Positions 29,863 through 38,094 of a stretch of DNA of 64,000 bases are shown one piece after another (the stretch's first letter is position 1; each line of letters begins with the position of its first letter). The notes under the pieces were generated by a model. That model saw nothing but the letters and a program-made list of their open reading frames with translations, was not told where the DNA came from and ran no database searches. The DNA is from Novosphingobium sp. (GTDB taxonomy: Bacteria > Pseudomonadota > Alphaproteobacteria > Sphingomonadales > Sphingomonadaceae): the NCBI GenBank assembly GCA_004211435.1, contig SECS01000002.1, forward strand, positions 62,001 to 126,000. Reading direction: 5' to 3'. Position numbers and translations under genes: made by a program.

Positions 29863-30007
29863 GCCGGAGGTGTGACGCGCTTTCCCGGGTTCGGCAATCC
29901 TGGGGCCATCGGTGAACAAACATTTCCGGTGCAAGACACCGCTGGCGGGATTCCGCGGAATCGCTAAGCTGTCTCCGACGCTTGAGCTGTCAGGGGACCG
30001 GGACCGA

Positions 30008-31615
30008 ATGAGCAATCTGGGCGCCATGCAGGACTGGGAGCTGCGCGTCTCCCTGTTGATCGATCACGCCGCGCGCGAGCACGGCGAGCGCGAGATCGTT
30101 ACGCAGTGGGCTGATGGCAGCCAGACCCGTGCGACCTGGGCTTCGGTGCGCCGCGATGCGCTGAAGATGGTCCAGGCGCTGCAGCGGCTCGGCATCAAAC
30201 CCGGCGATCGCGTTGCCACCCTGGCGATGAACCACGGCCGCCACTTGGTCGCCTGGTACGGCGCGACGGGGGCGGGCGGGGTGCTCCACACGATCAACCC
30301 GCGCTTGTTCGACGACCAGCTCGACTACATCGCCAATCACGCCGAGGACCGCGTGCTGATCTACGACGCAGCGTTCCAGCCGATAGTCGATCGCATGCGC
30401 GACCGCTGGACGACGATTGAGCACTACGTCTGCTTCGACTCTTCTGACCACGCTCCGCATTTCGAGGACTGGATCGGCGCCGAGGACGGCAATGCCGAAT
30501 GGATCGAGGGGAGTGAACGCGATCCGGTGATGCTCTGCTACACCAGCGGCACCACAGGCAATCCCAAGGGCGTGCTGTTCGAGCATCGCTCGAACATGCT
30601 CCACACCTATGCCGCGCTGATGCCGCAGTGCCTCGATCTCGACGCGCGCTGTGCCGTGCTGCCGGTCGTGCCGATGTTTCATGCCAACAACTGGGGCTTC
30701 CCTTGGGCGGCGGCGGCGGTCGGCGCCAAGCTGGTCTATTGCGCGAACAACGAGGCCGCGAACCTCTGCAAGCTGATCGACGAGGAAGAGGTCAATTACC
30801 TTGCCGGTGTGCCCACGGTCTGGCTCTCGGTGATCCAGCACTGCGAGGCCACCGGCCAGCCGCTGCCGCCGCTGACCAAGGCGCTGACCGGCGGCTCGGC
30901 CATGCCGCGTGCGATCATCGAGCGGCTGATGCGCGAAGGCATCCGCATCGCTCATGCCTGGGGGATGACCGAGACCTCGCCGATCGCGACGATCGCCTTC
31001 GAACCCGCGAACTTCGACAGCCTGCCCTTCGACGAGCAGGTCTCGATCAAGGCCAAGCAGGGCAAGGCGCTGTTCGGCATCGAGTTGCGCACGGTCGATC
31101 TCGACGATCCGAGCAAGGTCCTGCCGCGCGACGGCGCTACCTCGGGCGCGCTGCAGGTGCGCGGGCCCTGGACGATCAAGCGCTACTTCAAGGCAGAGGC
31201 CGACGCCGCGCCCGATCCCGACCAGTGGTTCGACACGGGCGACGTCGCCACGATCCACCCCGACGGCACCCTGCAACTGACCGACCGTACCAAGGACGTG
31301 ATCAAGTCGGGCGGCGAATGGATCAGCTCGGTCGAGCTCGAGAACGCCGCGGTCGCGCATCCGGCCGTGGCCGAGGCGGCAGCGATCGGCGTGCCCCATT
31401 CGAAGTGGGACGAGCGGCCGATCCTGGTCGTGGTGAAGAAGCCGGGCATGGAGGTCACCGGCGAGGAATTGCGCGCCTTGCTCGCAGGGCGCGTCGCCAA
31501 GTGGTGGCTGCCCGATGCAGTCGAATTCGTCGACGACATCCCGCACACGGGTACGGGCAAGATCAGCAAGAAGGACCTGCGCGAGCGGTTCAAGGACTAT
31601 CGTCTGGAGCAATAG
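30008..31615 (+). CDS. Acyl-CoA synthetase (AMP-forming)
   Basis: This 535-residue ANL-superfamily ligase activates a carboxylic acid with ATP and joins it to CoA. The P-loop is MLCYTSGTTGNPKGVLFEHRS, the adenine-binding motif HAWGMTETSP, the hinge DRTKDVIKSGGEWISSVELEN and the C-terminal catalytic lysine TGTGKISKKDLRERF. The text resembles medium- and long-chain fatty-acyl-CoA or aryl-CoA ligases (FadD3/AlkK-like), and the exact substrate is open. The start at 30008 is preferred over an in-frame ATG at 29912 because GGGAC lies at good distance and SNLGAMQDWELRV is a normal opening. No beta-oxidation genes are adjacent. Confidence 0.9.
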   Translation: MSNLGAMQDWELRVSLLIDHAAREHGEREIVTQWADGSQTRATWASVRRDALKMVQALQRLGIKPGDRVATLAMNHGRHLVAWYGATGAGGVLHTINPRLFDDQLDYIANHAEDRVLIYDAAFQPIVDRMRDRWTTIEHYVCFDSSDHAPHFEDWIGAEDGNAEWIEGSERDPVMLCYTSGTTGNPKGVLFEHRSNMLHTYAALMPQCLDLDARCAVLPVVPMFHANNWGFPWAAAAVGAKLVYCANNEAANLCKLIDEEEVNYLAGVPTVWLSVIQHCEATGQPLPPLTKALTGGSAMPRAIIERLMREGIRIAHAWGMTETSPIATIAFEPANFDSLPFDEQVSIKAKQGKALFGIELRTVDLDDPSKVLPRDGATSGALQVRGPWTIKRYFKAEADAAPDPDQWFDTGDVATIHPDGTLQLTDRTKDVIKSGGEWISSVELENAAVAHPAVAEAAAIGVPHSKWDERPILVVVKKPGMEVTGEELRALLAGRVAKWWLPDAVEFVDDIPHTGTGKISKKDLRERFKDYRLEQ

Positions 31616-31707
31616 GGCGTCCCAAAGCCGGACAGCGCGATGCTCGGCTCATCTGGCGTTCACGCGCGGATCGTAGCATTTAGGAAACCATGATGGGGAG
31701 AACAACC

Positions 31708-32319
31708 ATGCCCAGGTTCCAGGCAGCGCTCCTTGCCGGCGCTGCGATCCTGACTTCGGCGACCGCGGCCCAGGCCGCCGATCCGCAGTGGCACACGACG
31801 ATCGTCGAGATGCCCGACGGTTCGGACATCGAGATCCAGTACGTCGGCGATATCGAGCCGCGCGTGCGCGTCGCCATGCCCGTGGTCCAGGGCGCTAGCC
31901 CCGCCGCGGTCGAGGCCGAGGGCACGCCGATCGCCTATGGCGGCATCCCGCGCGCGCGCCGCATGATCCAGCCGCCCGCGCCGGGCGTGTCGCAGTACGC
32001 GCCGCAATATGCCGCGCCGAGTGCACCACTTTCCGCGCCGCCGCAATTCGTCATCGCCGGCGATCAGCCCAAGGGCAGCACTTACGAATATACGCTGATC
32101 ACCACCGGCACCGACGGCAAGGTCTGCTCGCAGCGCACCGAATGGACCTCGCAGGGCAAGAACAAGGAACCGCGGGTGAAGCGTGTCGACAGCGGCGAAG
32201 GCTGCGCCGGCCAGATCGCCCCGCCGCCCGTCTCCGCACCGGCGATGACCCCTGTGCCGGCGCCGCTGCCGCAGGGCACTTCGCCGCGGATCGTGCCGGT
32301 CGATCCGAGCTCGATCTAA
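31708..32319 (+). CDS. Secreted proline-rich protein of unknown function
   Basis: The ATG at 31708 has GGGGAG seven bases upstream, better than the ATG at 31690, and gives 203 residues. A Sec signal peptide (MPRFQAALLAGAAILTSATAAQA) is followed by WHTTIVEMPDGSDIEIQYVGDIEPRV and a proline-alanine-rich linker (SQYAPQYAAPSAPLSAPP). A small folded part then has two cysteines (GKVCSQRTEW, GEGCAGQIAP) that may pair in the periplasm, and the tail is again proline-rich. It is probably a cell-envelope protein. I cannot name a family. It is followed 12 bases later by the end of the convergent radical SAM gene. Confidence 0.7.
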   Translation: MPRFQAALLAGAAILTSATAAQAADPQWHTTIVEMPDGSDIEIQYVGDIEPRVRVAMPVVQGASPAAVEAEGTPIAYGGIPRARRMIQPPAPGVSQYAPQYAAPSAPLSAPPQFVIAGDQPKGSTYEYTLITTGTDGKVCSQRTEWTSQGKNKEPRVKRVDSGEGCAGQIAPPPVSAPAMTPVPAPLPQGTSPRIVPVDPSSI

Positions 32320-32331
32320 GCCACGGGCTGA

Positions 32332-33411
32332 TCACAGCAGGCTGAGCTGCCCGTTCGCCGATGGCTTGCGAAAGCCGCTGACGTCGAGATCCAGCGCGAT
32401 ACGATTGATTTCCAACCGCTTGCAGGCGAGGCGGAAGCGCGTGCGAAACAGGTCCGCCCAGACGCCCTCCGGCTTCATCCGCGAGAAGAACCCGGGATCG
32501 TTGTCGCGCCCGCCGCGGATCGACTGGACGATGTGCATGACCTTGCCCGCGCGGTCGGGATAGTGGACCTCGAGCCATTCGCGGAACAGCGGCGCCACCT
32601 CGTGCGGCAGCCGCAGCATGATCCAGCTGGCCGAAGTGACCCCGCGCTCGGCCGCCTGCGACAGGATCGCCTCCATGAATTCGTCGGTGATCGACGGGAT
32701 CACCGGCGCGACCGAGACATGCGCGGGCACCCCCGCCGCGGCCAGTTGCCCGAGCGCGGCGAGCCGCTTGGCCGGCGCCGAGGCGCGCGGTTCGAGGAGG
32801 CCCGATAGCCGGGGATCGAGGCTCGTCACCGATATGCCGACCGCGATCAGCCGCAGCTGCGCCATCTCGCGCAGCAGATCGAGATCGCGCACGACCCGCG
32901 CCGACTTGGTCGTGATCGTCACCGGATGACGCACCTCGAGACAGACCTCGAGGATTTGCCGGGTGATCTCGTAACGCCCTTCGATCGGCTGGTAGGGATC
33001 GGTGTTGGTCCCCATCGCGATCGGCGCGGGCTTGTAGCTCGGTTTCGCCAGCGTCTCGCGCAGCAGCCGTGCGGCATCGGGCTTGGCGAAGAGCTTGGTC
33101 TCGAAATCGAGCCCGGGCGAAAGGTCGTGATAGGCATGGGTCGGCCGCGCGAAGCAGTAGATGCAGCCGTGCTCGCAGCCGCGATAGGCGTTGATCGAGC
33201 GGTCGAAGACGATGTCGGGCGACTGGTTGAAGCTGACGATCGTCTTGGGGCGCTCCTCGGTTACGGTCGTGCGCAGCTTGGGGCCGGGGCCGTCGATCTC
33301 CTCGCGCGCGTCGAGCCAGTCGCCATCGTCGTGGCGCTCGGCCAGGCCGAAGCGGCGCGAGACGCTGCCGGACTGGGCGCCGCGGCCGTGGACGGTGGGC
33401 TTGGGACTCAT
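32332..33411 (-). CDS. Radical SAM protein of the PA0069/SplB-like family
   Basis: This 359-residue protein contains the radical SAM cluster motif C79-x3-C83-x2-C86 in YRGCEHGCIYCFARP. The family text DGDWLDAREEIDGPGPKLRTTVTEERPKTI and FNQSPDIVFDRSINAYRGCEHGC is that of the PA0069-type branch related to spore photoproduct lyase, which repairs UV-damaged thymines. The substrate of this branch is not established. Starts are possible at 33411 or 33423. Neither has a ribosome-binding site, and a LexA box (33418-33432) overlaps the second, so I choose 33411; the transcript could be leaderless. The LexA site supports a DNA-repair role. Confidence 0.85.
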   Translation of the reverse strand: MSPKPTVHGRGAQSGSVSRRFGLAERHDDGDWLDAREEIDGPGPKLRTTVTEERPKTIVSFNQSPDIVFDRSINAYRGCEHGCIYCFARPTHAYHDLSPGLDFETKLFAKPDAARLLRETLAKPSYKPAPIAMGTNTDPYQPIEGRYEITRQILEVCLEVRHPVTITTKSARVVRDLDLLREMAQLRLIAVGISVTSLDPRLSGLLEPRASAPAKRLAALGQLAAAGVPAHVSVAPVIPSITDEFMEAILSQAAERGVTSASWIMLRLPHEVAPLFREWLEVHYPDRAGKVMHIVQSIRGGRDNDPGFFSRMKPEGVWADLFRTRFRLACKRLEINRIALDLDVSGFRKPSANGQLSLL

Positions 33412-33417
33412 GGAATG

Positions 33418-33432
33418 GAACATAATAAGAAC
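33418..33432 (-). promoter_or_regulatory. LexA (SOS) box over the radical SAM gene promoter
   Basis: The plus strand reads GAACATAATAAGAAC, which on the gene strand is GTTC-N7-GTTC, a perfect match to the alphaproteobacterial LexA consensus, with the AT-rich spacer typical of real sites. It would overlap a -10 element TATGTT (33419-33424) placed 17 bases after TCGACA on the minus strand, the expected geometry for repression. The next gene on the other side (nat) starts 54 bp away. Confidence 0.72.
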
Positions 33433-33485
33433 AAAATGTCCTGTCGAGTCTGGCGCATGGCATCTGTCGCCCTTAGAAGCAGGGC

Positions 33486-34346
33486 ATGACCACGATCGAT
33501 CAACGCCTTGCCGCCTATCTTCAGCGCATCGGCCTTGCCGAAGCGCCGCCTGCGGACGAGGCGGGGCTCGAACGCCTGCTGGCCGCACACCGCCAGGCGA
33601 TCGCCTTCGAGAATCTCGATATTCCGCTGGGCCGCGGCATCGCCATCGACGGCGGCAGCGTGTTCGCCAAGCTCGTGGGCGCGCGGCGCGGCGGCTATTG
33701 TTTCGAGCAGAACCGCCTGTTCTCCGACATGCTCGCGGCTGCGGGCCTGGCAAACCGGCCGCTGCTCGCGCGCGTCTGGCTGCAGGTGGCCGAGGGTGCC
33801 ACACCGCCGCGCACCCATGTGCTGCTGCTCGTGGCGGTCGATGGCCGCGACGTGATCGCCGATGCCGGTTTCGGCGGAAGCTTCGTGCCGCCGCTGCCGC
33901 TGGTGGACGGGGCCGAAGGGCGGACGCCCGATGGCGCGTCGCATCGGCTGCGCCGGCTCGGCCCCGAAGGCGGCATGGCCGGCGAATGGCTGCTCGAACG
34001 CGCCGGTCCGGTCGCCGCGACCGACGGCCGCTCGGCGCCGCACGAGGACTGGCAGCCGCAATACAGCTTCGATCTGGCGCGGGTTCAGCCCGCCGATCTC
34101 GAACAGTGCAACCACTGGACCGCGACGCGGCCCGACACGCGGTTCACGACCTTGCACGTCGTCAGCCGCGTTCTGCCCGACGGCTTTGCCGCGATGAGCG
34201 ATCGGCGGCTGACGATCTATCGCGCCGGCGAGACCGAGTTTCGCGCGATCGAGGACGTGGCCGACTATGCCGCCGCGCTGCGCGAGGTCTTCGGTCTCGA
34301 TATTCCCGCCGCCGAACTCGCCCGGATGCGGATATTCGCCGGGTGA
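33486..34346 (+). CDS. nat: Arylamine N-acetyltransferase
   Basis: This 286-residue cytosolic enzyme transfers an acetyl group from acetyl-CoA to arylamines and hydrazines through a cysteine thioester. The triad is complete: Cys72 in RRGGYCFEQN, His111 in PRTHVLLLVAVDG and Asp126 in VIADAGFGG, spaced as in the Salmonella enzyme. The N-terminal helical bundle (YLQRIGLAEAPPADEAGLERLLAAHRQAIAFENLDIPLG) and the barrel domain are intact. AGGGC precedes the start. Its physiological substrate is unknown; some bacterial family members serve in secondary metabolism or xenobiotic detoxification. Confidence 0.93.
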   Translation: MTTIDQRLAAYLQRIGLAEAPPADEAGLERLLAAHRQAIAFENLDIPLGRGIAIDGGSVFAKLVGARRGGYCFEQNRLFSDMLAAAGLANRPLLARVWLQVAEGATPPRTHVLLLVAVDGRDVIADAGFGGSFVPPLPLVDGAEGRTPDGASHRLRRLGPEGGMAGEWLLERAGPVAATDGRSAPHEDWQPQYSFDLARVQPADLEQCNHWTATRPDTRFTTLHVVSRVLPDGFAAMSDRRLTIYRAGETEFRAIEDVADYAAALREVFGLDIPAAELARMRIFAG

Positions 34347-34403
34347 GGTTGAACGCTCGTCCCGATTTGCCTATCGCGCCCGTCGATTAGAGGAGTTCCC
34401 CCC

Positions 34404-34607
34404 ATGGCCAATACCATCAAGCTTGCCCTGACCGAGGACGAGGCCGAAATCATCGCCGACGCGCTCGAGGTCGATATGGAAAACTACGTCGAAGCCGCCA
34501 AGGAGGCGCGCGGCAACAACCAGCGCGACGACGTCAAGACCTTCACCGAAGCGGCCGAACGGATCGGCGCCTTGCTCACCAAGGTGCGCGCGCTGGTCGG
34601 AGAATAG
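34404..34607 (+). CDS. Small acidic protein of unknown function
   Basis: A 67-residue protein with GAGGAG at good distance from the ATG. It is strongly charged, acidic overall and predicted helical throughout (LTEDEAEIIADALEVDMENYVEAAKEARGNNQRDDVKTFTEAAERIGALLTKVRALV). That suggests a small helical bundle or a partner-binding protein. No signal peptide or membrane helix. It stands alone between nat and another small gene that begins 48 bp downstream. Confidence 0.75.
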   Translation: MANTIKLALTEDEAEIIADALEVDMENYVEAAKEARGNNQRDDVKTFTEAAERIGALLTKVRALVGE

Positions 34608-34655
34608 GGAACTTCTGCGGGCGTCGGGTCTTCCTTTTGCCAAAGGAGACTGTCG

Positions 34656-34886
34656 ATGCTTGGTAAATTGGTCGCGGGAATCGCCGGACAGCAGGTCGCA
34701 GAGCGCTTCAGCGGCGGCAACGGCGCCAAGGGCGCAGCGATCGGCGTGGTCGCAGCCACGGTCGCGCGCCGGCTCGGGCCTGCGGGTATCCTCGCGGCGC
34801 TGGCCGGTGGTTACCTGCTCAAGAAGCATAGCGAGAAGCGCCAGGAAGCCGCAGTTCCGCCGGTCTACGGCGCAGCGCCGGGCTGA
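34656..34886 (+). CDS. Small glycine-rich, probably membrane-associated protein
   Basis: A 76-residue protein whose ATG follows AAAGGAG. Residues 1-60 are rich in glycine and alanine, with an amphipathic or hydrophobic part (GAAIGVVAATVARRLGPAGILAALAGGYLLKKHSEKR) that may form one or two membrane helices. The tail is charged and then proline-rich (AAVPPVYGAAPG). No recognised family. Codon use and the strong ribosome-binding site support a real gene. It ends seven bases before the end of the convergent moaB. Confidence 0.7.
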   Translation: MLGKLVAGIAGQQVAERFSGGNGAKGAAIGVVAATVARRLGPAGILAALAGGYLLKKHSEKRQEAAVPPVYGAAPG

Positions 34887-34893
34887 CCGGGCG

Positions 34894-35421
34894 CTAGACC
34901 TCGCGCAGGCGCGGCATCAGCTCGACGAAGTTGCAGGGCCGATTGCGGCTGTCGAGCTGCTCGGCGAGGATCTGGTCCCAGCCGTCCTTCACCGCGCCGT
35001 TCGAGCCAGGCAAGGCGAAGATGTAGGTTCCGCGCGAAAGCACGGCCATCGCTCGCGACTGTACGGTCGACGTGCCGATCGTCTTGAAGCTCAGCCAGCG
35101 AAACAGTTCGCCGAATCCGGGGATGTCCTTCTCCTTGACGCGGTCGAGCGCCTCGGGCGTGACGTCGCGCCCGGTCAGGCCCGTGCCGCCGGTGGTGATC
35201 ACGCAATCGACGCGTCGGTCGTCGATCCAGTCGTTCAGGCGGCTGACGATGCGGTCCACAACGTCCTTTTCGATCGCGCGCTCGATGAGGTTGTGACCTG
35301 CGCCGGTTACCCGGCCGGCAAGAAGCGCACCTGACGTGTCGTCATCGAGCGTGCGGGTGTCGGAAATCGTCAGGACCGCGATATTGATCGGAGTGAAGGT
35401 CCGGCTCGTGTCAACGGGCAC
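34894..35421 (-). CDS. moaB: Molybdenum cofactor biosynthesis protein B
   Basis: This MogA/MoaB-fold protein adenylylates molybdopterin before molybdenum insertion. I start it at the GTG at 35421, with CGGAG nine bases upstream, giving 175 residues, the family length. Motifs are AVLTISDTRTLDDDTSG, CVITTGGTGLTGRDVTPEA and YIFALPGSNGAVKDGWDQIL, the substrate and nucleotide loops. The start overlaps the end of the upstream lytic transglycosylase gene by 11 bases, so it is probably translated from the same mRNA. No other moa or moe genes are in the window. Confidence 0.92.
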   Translation of the reverse strand: MPVDTSRTFTPINIAVLTISDTRTLDDDTSGALLAGRVTGAGHNLIERAIEKDVVDRIVSRLNDWIDDRRVDCVITTGGTGLTGRDVTPEALDRVKEKDIPGFGELFRWLSFKTIGTSTVQSRAMAVLSRGTYIFALPGSNGAVKDGWDQILAEQLDSRNRPCNFVELMPRLREV

Positions 35422-37201
35422 GCACGACGGCTCCGTTTGGCCCCATGCGCACGGCGTTGGAGCCGGCGAGGCCGGGGAAGGTCGGCCACAGGCCTTGCGC
35501 CAGCGCAGCGCGGCTTTCCGAAGGGCCACCGGCCTGGCGCTCGTACATCCAGTAATTGCGCATCACGATGTTCACATAGCCGCGCGTTTCCCAATAGGGC
35601 ACCGACTCGATCCACAGCAGCGGATCGCCCTGGTCCTTGATCTCGGTGTTCCAGCGGCTGATCGGCAGAACGCCGGCGTTGTAGGCGGCCATGACCTTGG
35701 GCAGCAGGCCCTGGGTGCAGTTCTGGTCGCGCAGCATGTTGAGGTGGCGCTGGCCGAAGGCGAGGTTTACCTCGGGCTTGTTCAGATCGCTGGCATTGCC
35801 CGTATAACCGAGCGAGCCGGCGTGATCTTTGGCCGCCGCGGGCATGATCTGCATCAGGCCGCGCGCGCCCGCGGGGCTGACGACCGAGGCGCGGAATACC
35901 GATTCCTGCAGTGCGTGGGCATAGACCAGCGCGGGATCGACCTGCCAGCCGCCGACGGGGGTCCACTTGGGCGTGGGGAAGCGCGTCGCCGGTTCGGGCT
36001 TGCCACCGGCGGGGGCGTTGTAGGCCATCCACAGCTGGGTCGAAGGCAGGCCGAGATCGCGCGCGAGGCGGGTCAGCGGCTGATACTGGTCGGCCGAGCC
36101 GATGCGCGCCTGGTGGCGCAGCACTTCGTCGGCGAGGGCATCCTGGCCGATTTCCGACAGGCCGACCGCGACGCGGATGTTGGCGCTGTCGCGCAGGCGC
36201 TGCCAGTCGTTCTGGGTGAAGTCGGCCTCGCCATGCTGCTCGGGCAGCTTCATGCCGAGCTGTTCGGCGGCGAGCATGCCGTAGAGCGTCTCGTCGCGCG
36301 CGGCGGCCAGGCGCAGCGGCGCGGCGGCTTCCTCGGGCTTGCGGCAACGCACGAGCGCGCGGCTTTGCCAGTAATAGGCGGCCGAGCGCAGCTCGGCATT
36401 GTCGGCGCGTGCGGCGGTGTTCTTGAAGGCATCGGCCGCGCCCTGGCAATCGCCGAGGCGCCAGGCCGAGAGGCCCGCGGTCCACCAGGCTTCGCCGATC
36501 CATTGGCCGGCGCCCTGGGTCGCGAGCTGGGCGAGGCTGTAGGCCTCGGTATCCTGGTTCTCGATGTAGAACGACCAGGCGACGCGCTGACGCCATTCGG
36601 CGCGCGCGGAATCGGACAAGGTGGCATCGACACCGTCGAGCAGGGTACGCGCGCCCAGCGGATCGTCATTCTTGATCTTGTCGAGAATGCCTGCGGCGAT
36701 CGCGGCCGGCATCGTGCCATCCTCGACGCTGCGCGGGCGCACGCGCTTGGCGATGCTCGGCAGGCTGACCAGTGGCTGCGCCCCGGGCATCGCGGGCATG
36801 ACGCCGGCGCCGCGCGTCATCGCCAGGCGGGCGATCTGTTCGGACTGCGGCAGGCTGGTGCCCTTGGCGAGCCAGGCGCTGAGCTGGCCAAGCTCGATGC
36901 GCGGGCTGCCCGAGGCGAGGTAATACTCGGCGAGGGCTTCCTGGTGGAGTGGACCGTCTTCTTTCTGCGCGAACAGCACCTGAACGCGGGTCCAGTCCTT
37001 CTTGTCGATGGCGGCGAAGAGATCGCGGTAATAGGTGCGCTCGTCCTGGCTGAGCAGCGATGGCACGGCGGTGCGGTCGGCGCGCGTGCGGAAATAGTCG
37101 ACGGCGGCGCTGTTGGCCTGGGCGGGGGCAATGCCGAGCGCAACGGCGCTGGCGGCGGCGAGACCAATAGTCAGCGCCCGTGCTTTCGCGGCGAATGTCA
37201 C
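35411..37201 (-). CDS. slt: Soluble lytic murein transglycosylase
   Basis: This periplasmic enzyme cleaves peptidoglycan with formation of 1,6-anhydro-muramyl ends. It is 596 residues from the GTG at 37201. The signal peptide ends at IAPAQA; upstream in-frame residues look non-coding. A long superhelical, alpha-solenoid U/L region covers about residues 40-430. The catalytic SLT domain follows at about 440-590, with the glutamate in YAHALQESVFRASVVSPAGARGLMQIMP and AYNAGVLPISRWN, and a C-terminal IVMRNYWMYERQ. The layout equals Slt70-type enzymes. It lies between a UDG-like gene (37 bp upstream) and moaB (overlapping). Confidence 0.9.
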   Translation of the reverse strand: MTFAAKARALTIGLAAASAVALGIAPAQANSAAVDYFRTRADRTAVPSLLSQDERTYYRDLFAAIDKKDWTRVQVLFAQKEDGPLHQEALAEYYLASGSPRIELGQLSAWLAKGTSLPQSEQIARLAMTRGAGVMPAMPGAQPLVSLPSIAKRVRPRSVEDGTMPAAIAAGILDKIKNDDPLGARTLLDGVDATLSDSARAEWRQRVAWSFYIENQDTEAYSLAQLATQGAGQWIGEAWWTAGLSAWRLGDCQGAADAFKNTAARADNAELRSAAYYWQSRALVRCRKPEEAAAPLRLAAARDETLYGMLAAEQLGMKLPEQHGEADFTQNDWQRLRDSANIRVAVGLSEIGQDALADEVLRHQARIGSADQYQPLTRLARDLGLPSTQLWMAYNAPAGGKPEPATRFPTPKWTPVGGWQVDPALVYAHALQESVFRASVVSPAGARGLMQIMPAAAKDHAGSLGYTGNASDLNKPEVNLAFGQRHLNMLRDQNCTQGLLPKVMAAYNAGVLPISRWNTEIKDQGDPLLWIESVPYWETRGYVNIVMRNYWMYERQAGGPSESRAALAQGLWPTFPGLAGSNAVRMGPNGAVVRAR

Positions 37202-37238
37202 TGTGCGTCCGATTCCTATCCGTCCCCGGCTCGTCAGA

Positions 37239-37979
37239 TCAGATCTGCGTCCAGTCGAGCCACCCTTGCCATAGCCCAGCCTTCCAGCGCGGTCGTTCGA
37301 GCAAGGCAGACAAGCTCTTACCGGCAAGCAGGGGAATGGTCAGACCCTCATGGTTAATTTCGCGTAAAACGGCAGGACTATGCGCCGGATCGTTGCCCAA
37401 GAGCGGCAGGATGTTGCTGCCGAGCGCTATGACCCGCTTCGGTGCGGCCAGTCTGACGTGATTCAGAAGCACGGCGCCGAAGCCCTTGTCGGCCAGTTCG
37501 GCCCAATCGGCCATCGGGGTGTGGCGTGGCAGGACACTTGCCAGATAGATGTTCTCGAGCCCGATCCCCATCGCCGCGAGCATCGCCTCGAGCAGCTTAC
37601 CCTGGGGGCCGGACAGCAGTTGTTCGCCGTCGTCGCGCTCAGGTTCGGGCACGATCACCATGATGTCGGCGCCCTGATCGCCGCGCGGCGGCACCCGACC
37701 GCTCAGGCGCCCGTCGTCGAGCAGCGGATCGTCGAGCCACCATTGCCGGAAGGCCGCGAGGTCCTGCGGCAGGCTGCTGCGGTCGATCGTCGGCTTGGGG
37801 GGCGGGGGCGGGGCCTCGGCGACGACGGCGCGGCGCTCGGCCTGCTTGGCTTCGGCCTCGTTCGGCGCCAGCCAGCGGTTCGGCTCTTCGGCGAAATCGC
37901 AGTCGACCCCGGCGTCGCGCCACCAGTCGAGCGCGGCCGCGAAGTCCTCGACAAACCCGGATTTCGCCCCATCTTCCAT
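37239..37979 (-). CDS. Uracil-DNA glycosylase superfamily protein, degenerate
   Basis: This 246-residue protein (start at 37979; an in-frame ATG at 38051 is possible) aligns in outline with family 4/5 uracil-DNA glycosylases. An N-terminal WW segment and proline-rich linker (AEAPPPPPKPTIDRSS) is followed by a core with GPQGKLLEAMLAAMGIGLENIYLASVLP and VRLAAPKRVIALGSNILPLLGND. The catalytic motif GEAPG is replaced by VPEPE, the C-terminal HPA/S-LLR motif by GKSLSALLE, and the four Fe-S cysteines of the family are missing. It may have lost or changed its activity. It lies just upstream of slt on the same strand. Confidence 0.7.
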   Translation of the reverse strand: MEDGAKSGFVEDFAAALDWWRDAGVDCDFAEEPNRWLAPNEAEAKQAERRAVVAEAPPPPPKPTIDRSSLPQDLAAFRQWWLDDPLLDDGRLSGRVPPRGDQGADIMVIVPEPERDDGEQLLSGPQGKLLEAMLAAMGIGLENIYLASVLPRHTPMADWAELADKGFGAVLLNHVRLAAPKRVIALGSNILPLLGNDPAHSPAVLREINHEGLTIPLLAGKSLSALLERPRWKAGLWQGWLDWTQI

Positions 37980-38033
37980 CTGGCGGGTCTTGACCTGCAA
38001 GCCCGTTCCAATCAAGGCGCAGAGGAATTTAAT

Positions 38034-38050
38034 TGCACGATTAGCGTGCA
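38034..38050. promoter_or_regulatory. Dyad upstream of the ETF-QO gene
   Basis: TGCACG and CGTGCA are perfect six-base arms around ATTAG, 44 bp before the ETF-QO start and in an AT-richer patch. It could be an operator or overlap the promoter. No known regulator is assigned. Confidence 0.3.
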
Positions 38051-38094
38051 TACAGGGGACGGCCTTCGCGGGCCGGGAGAACAGGACAAGAGAG

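Noticed and set aside
34608-34633. GGAAC-N17-CTTC, resembling an EcfG general-stress promoter
   Set aside because: The -35 GGAAC fits, but the -10 should be CGTT and only two bases match.
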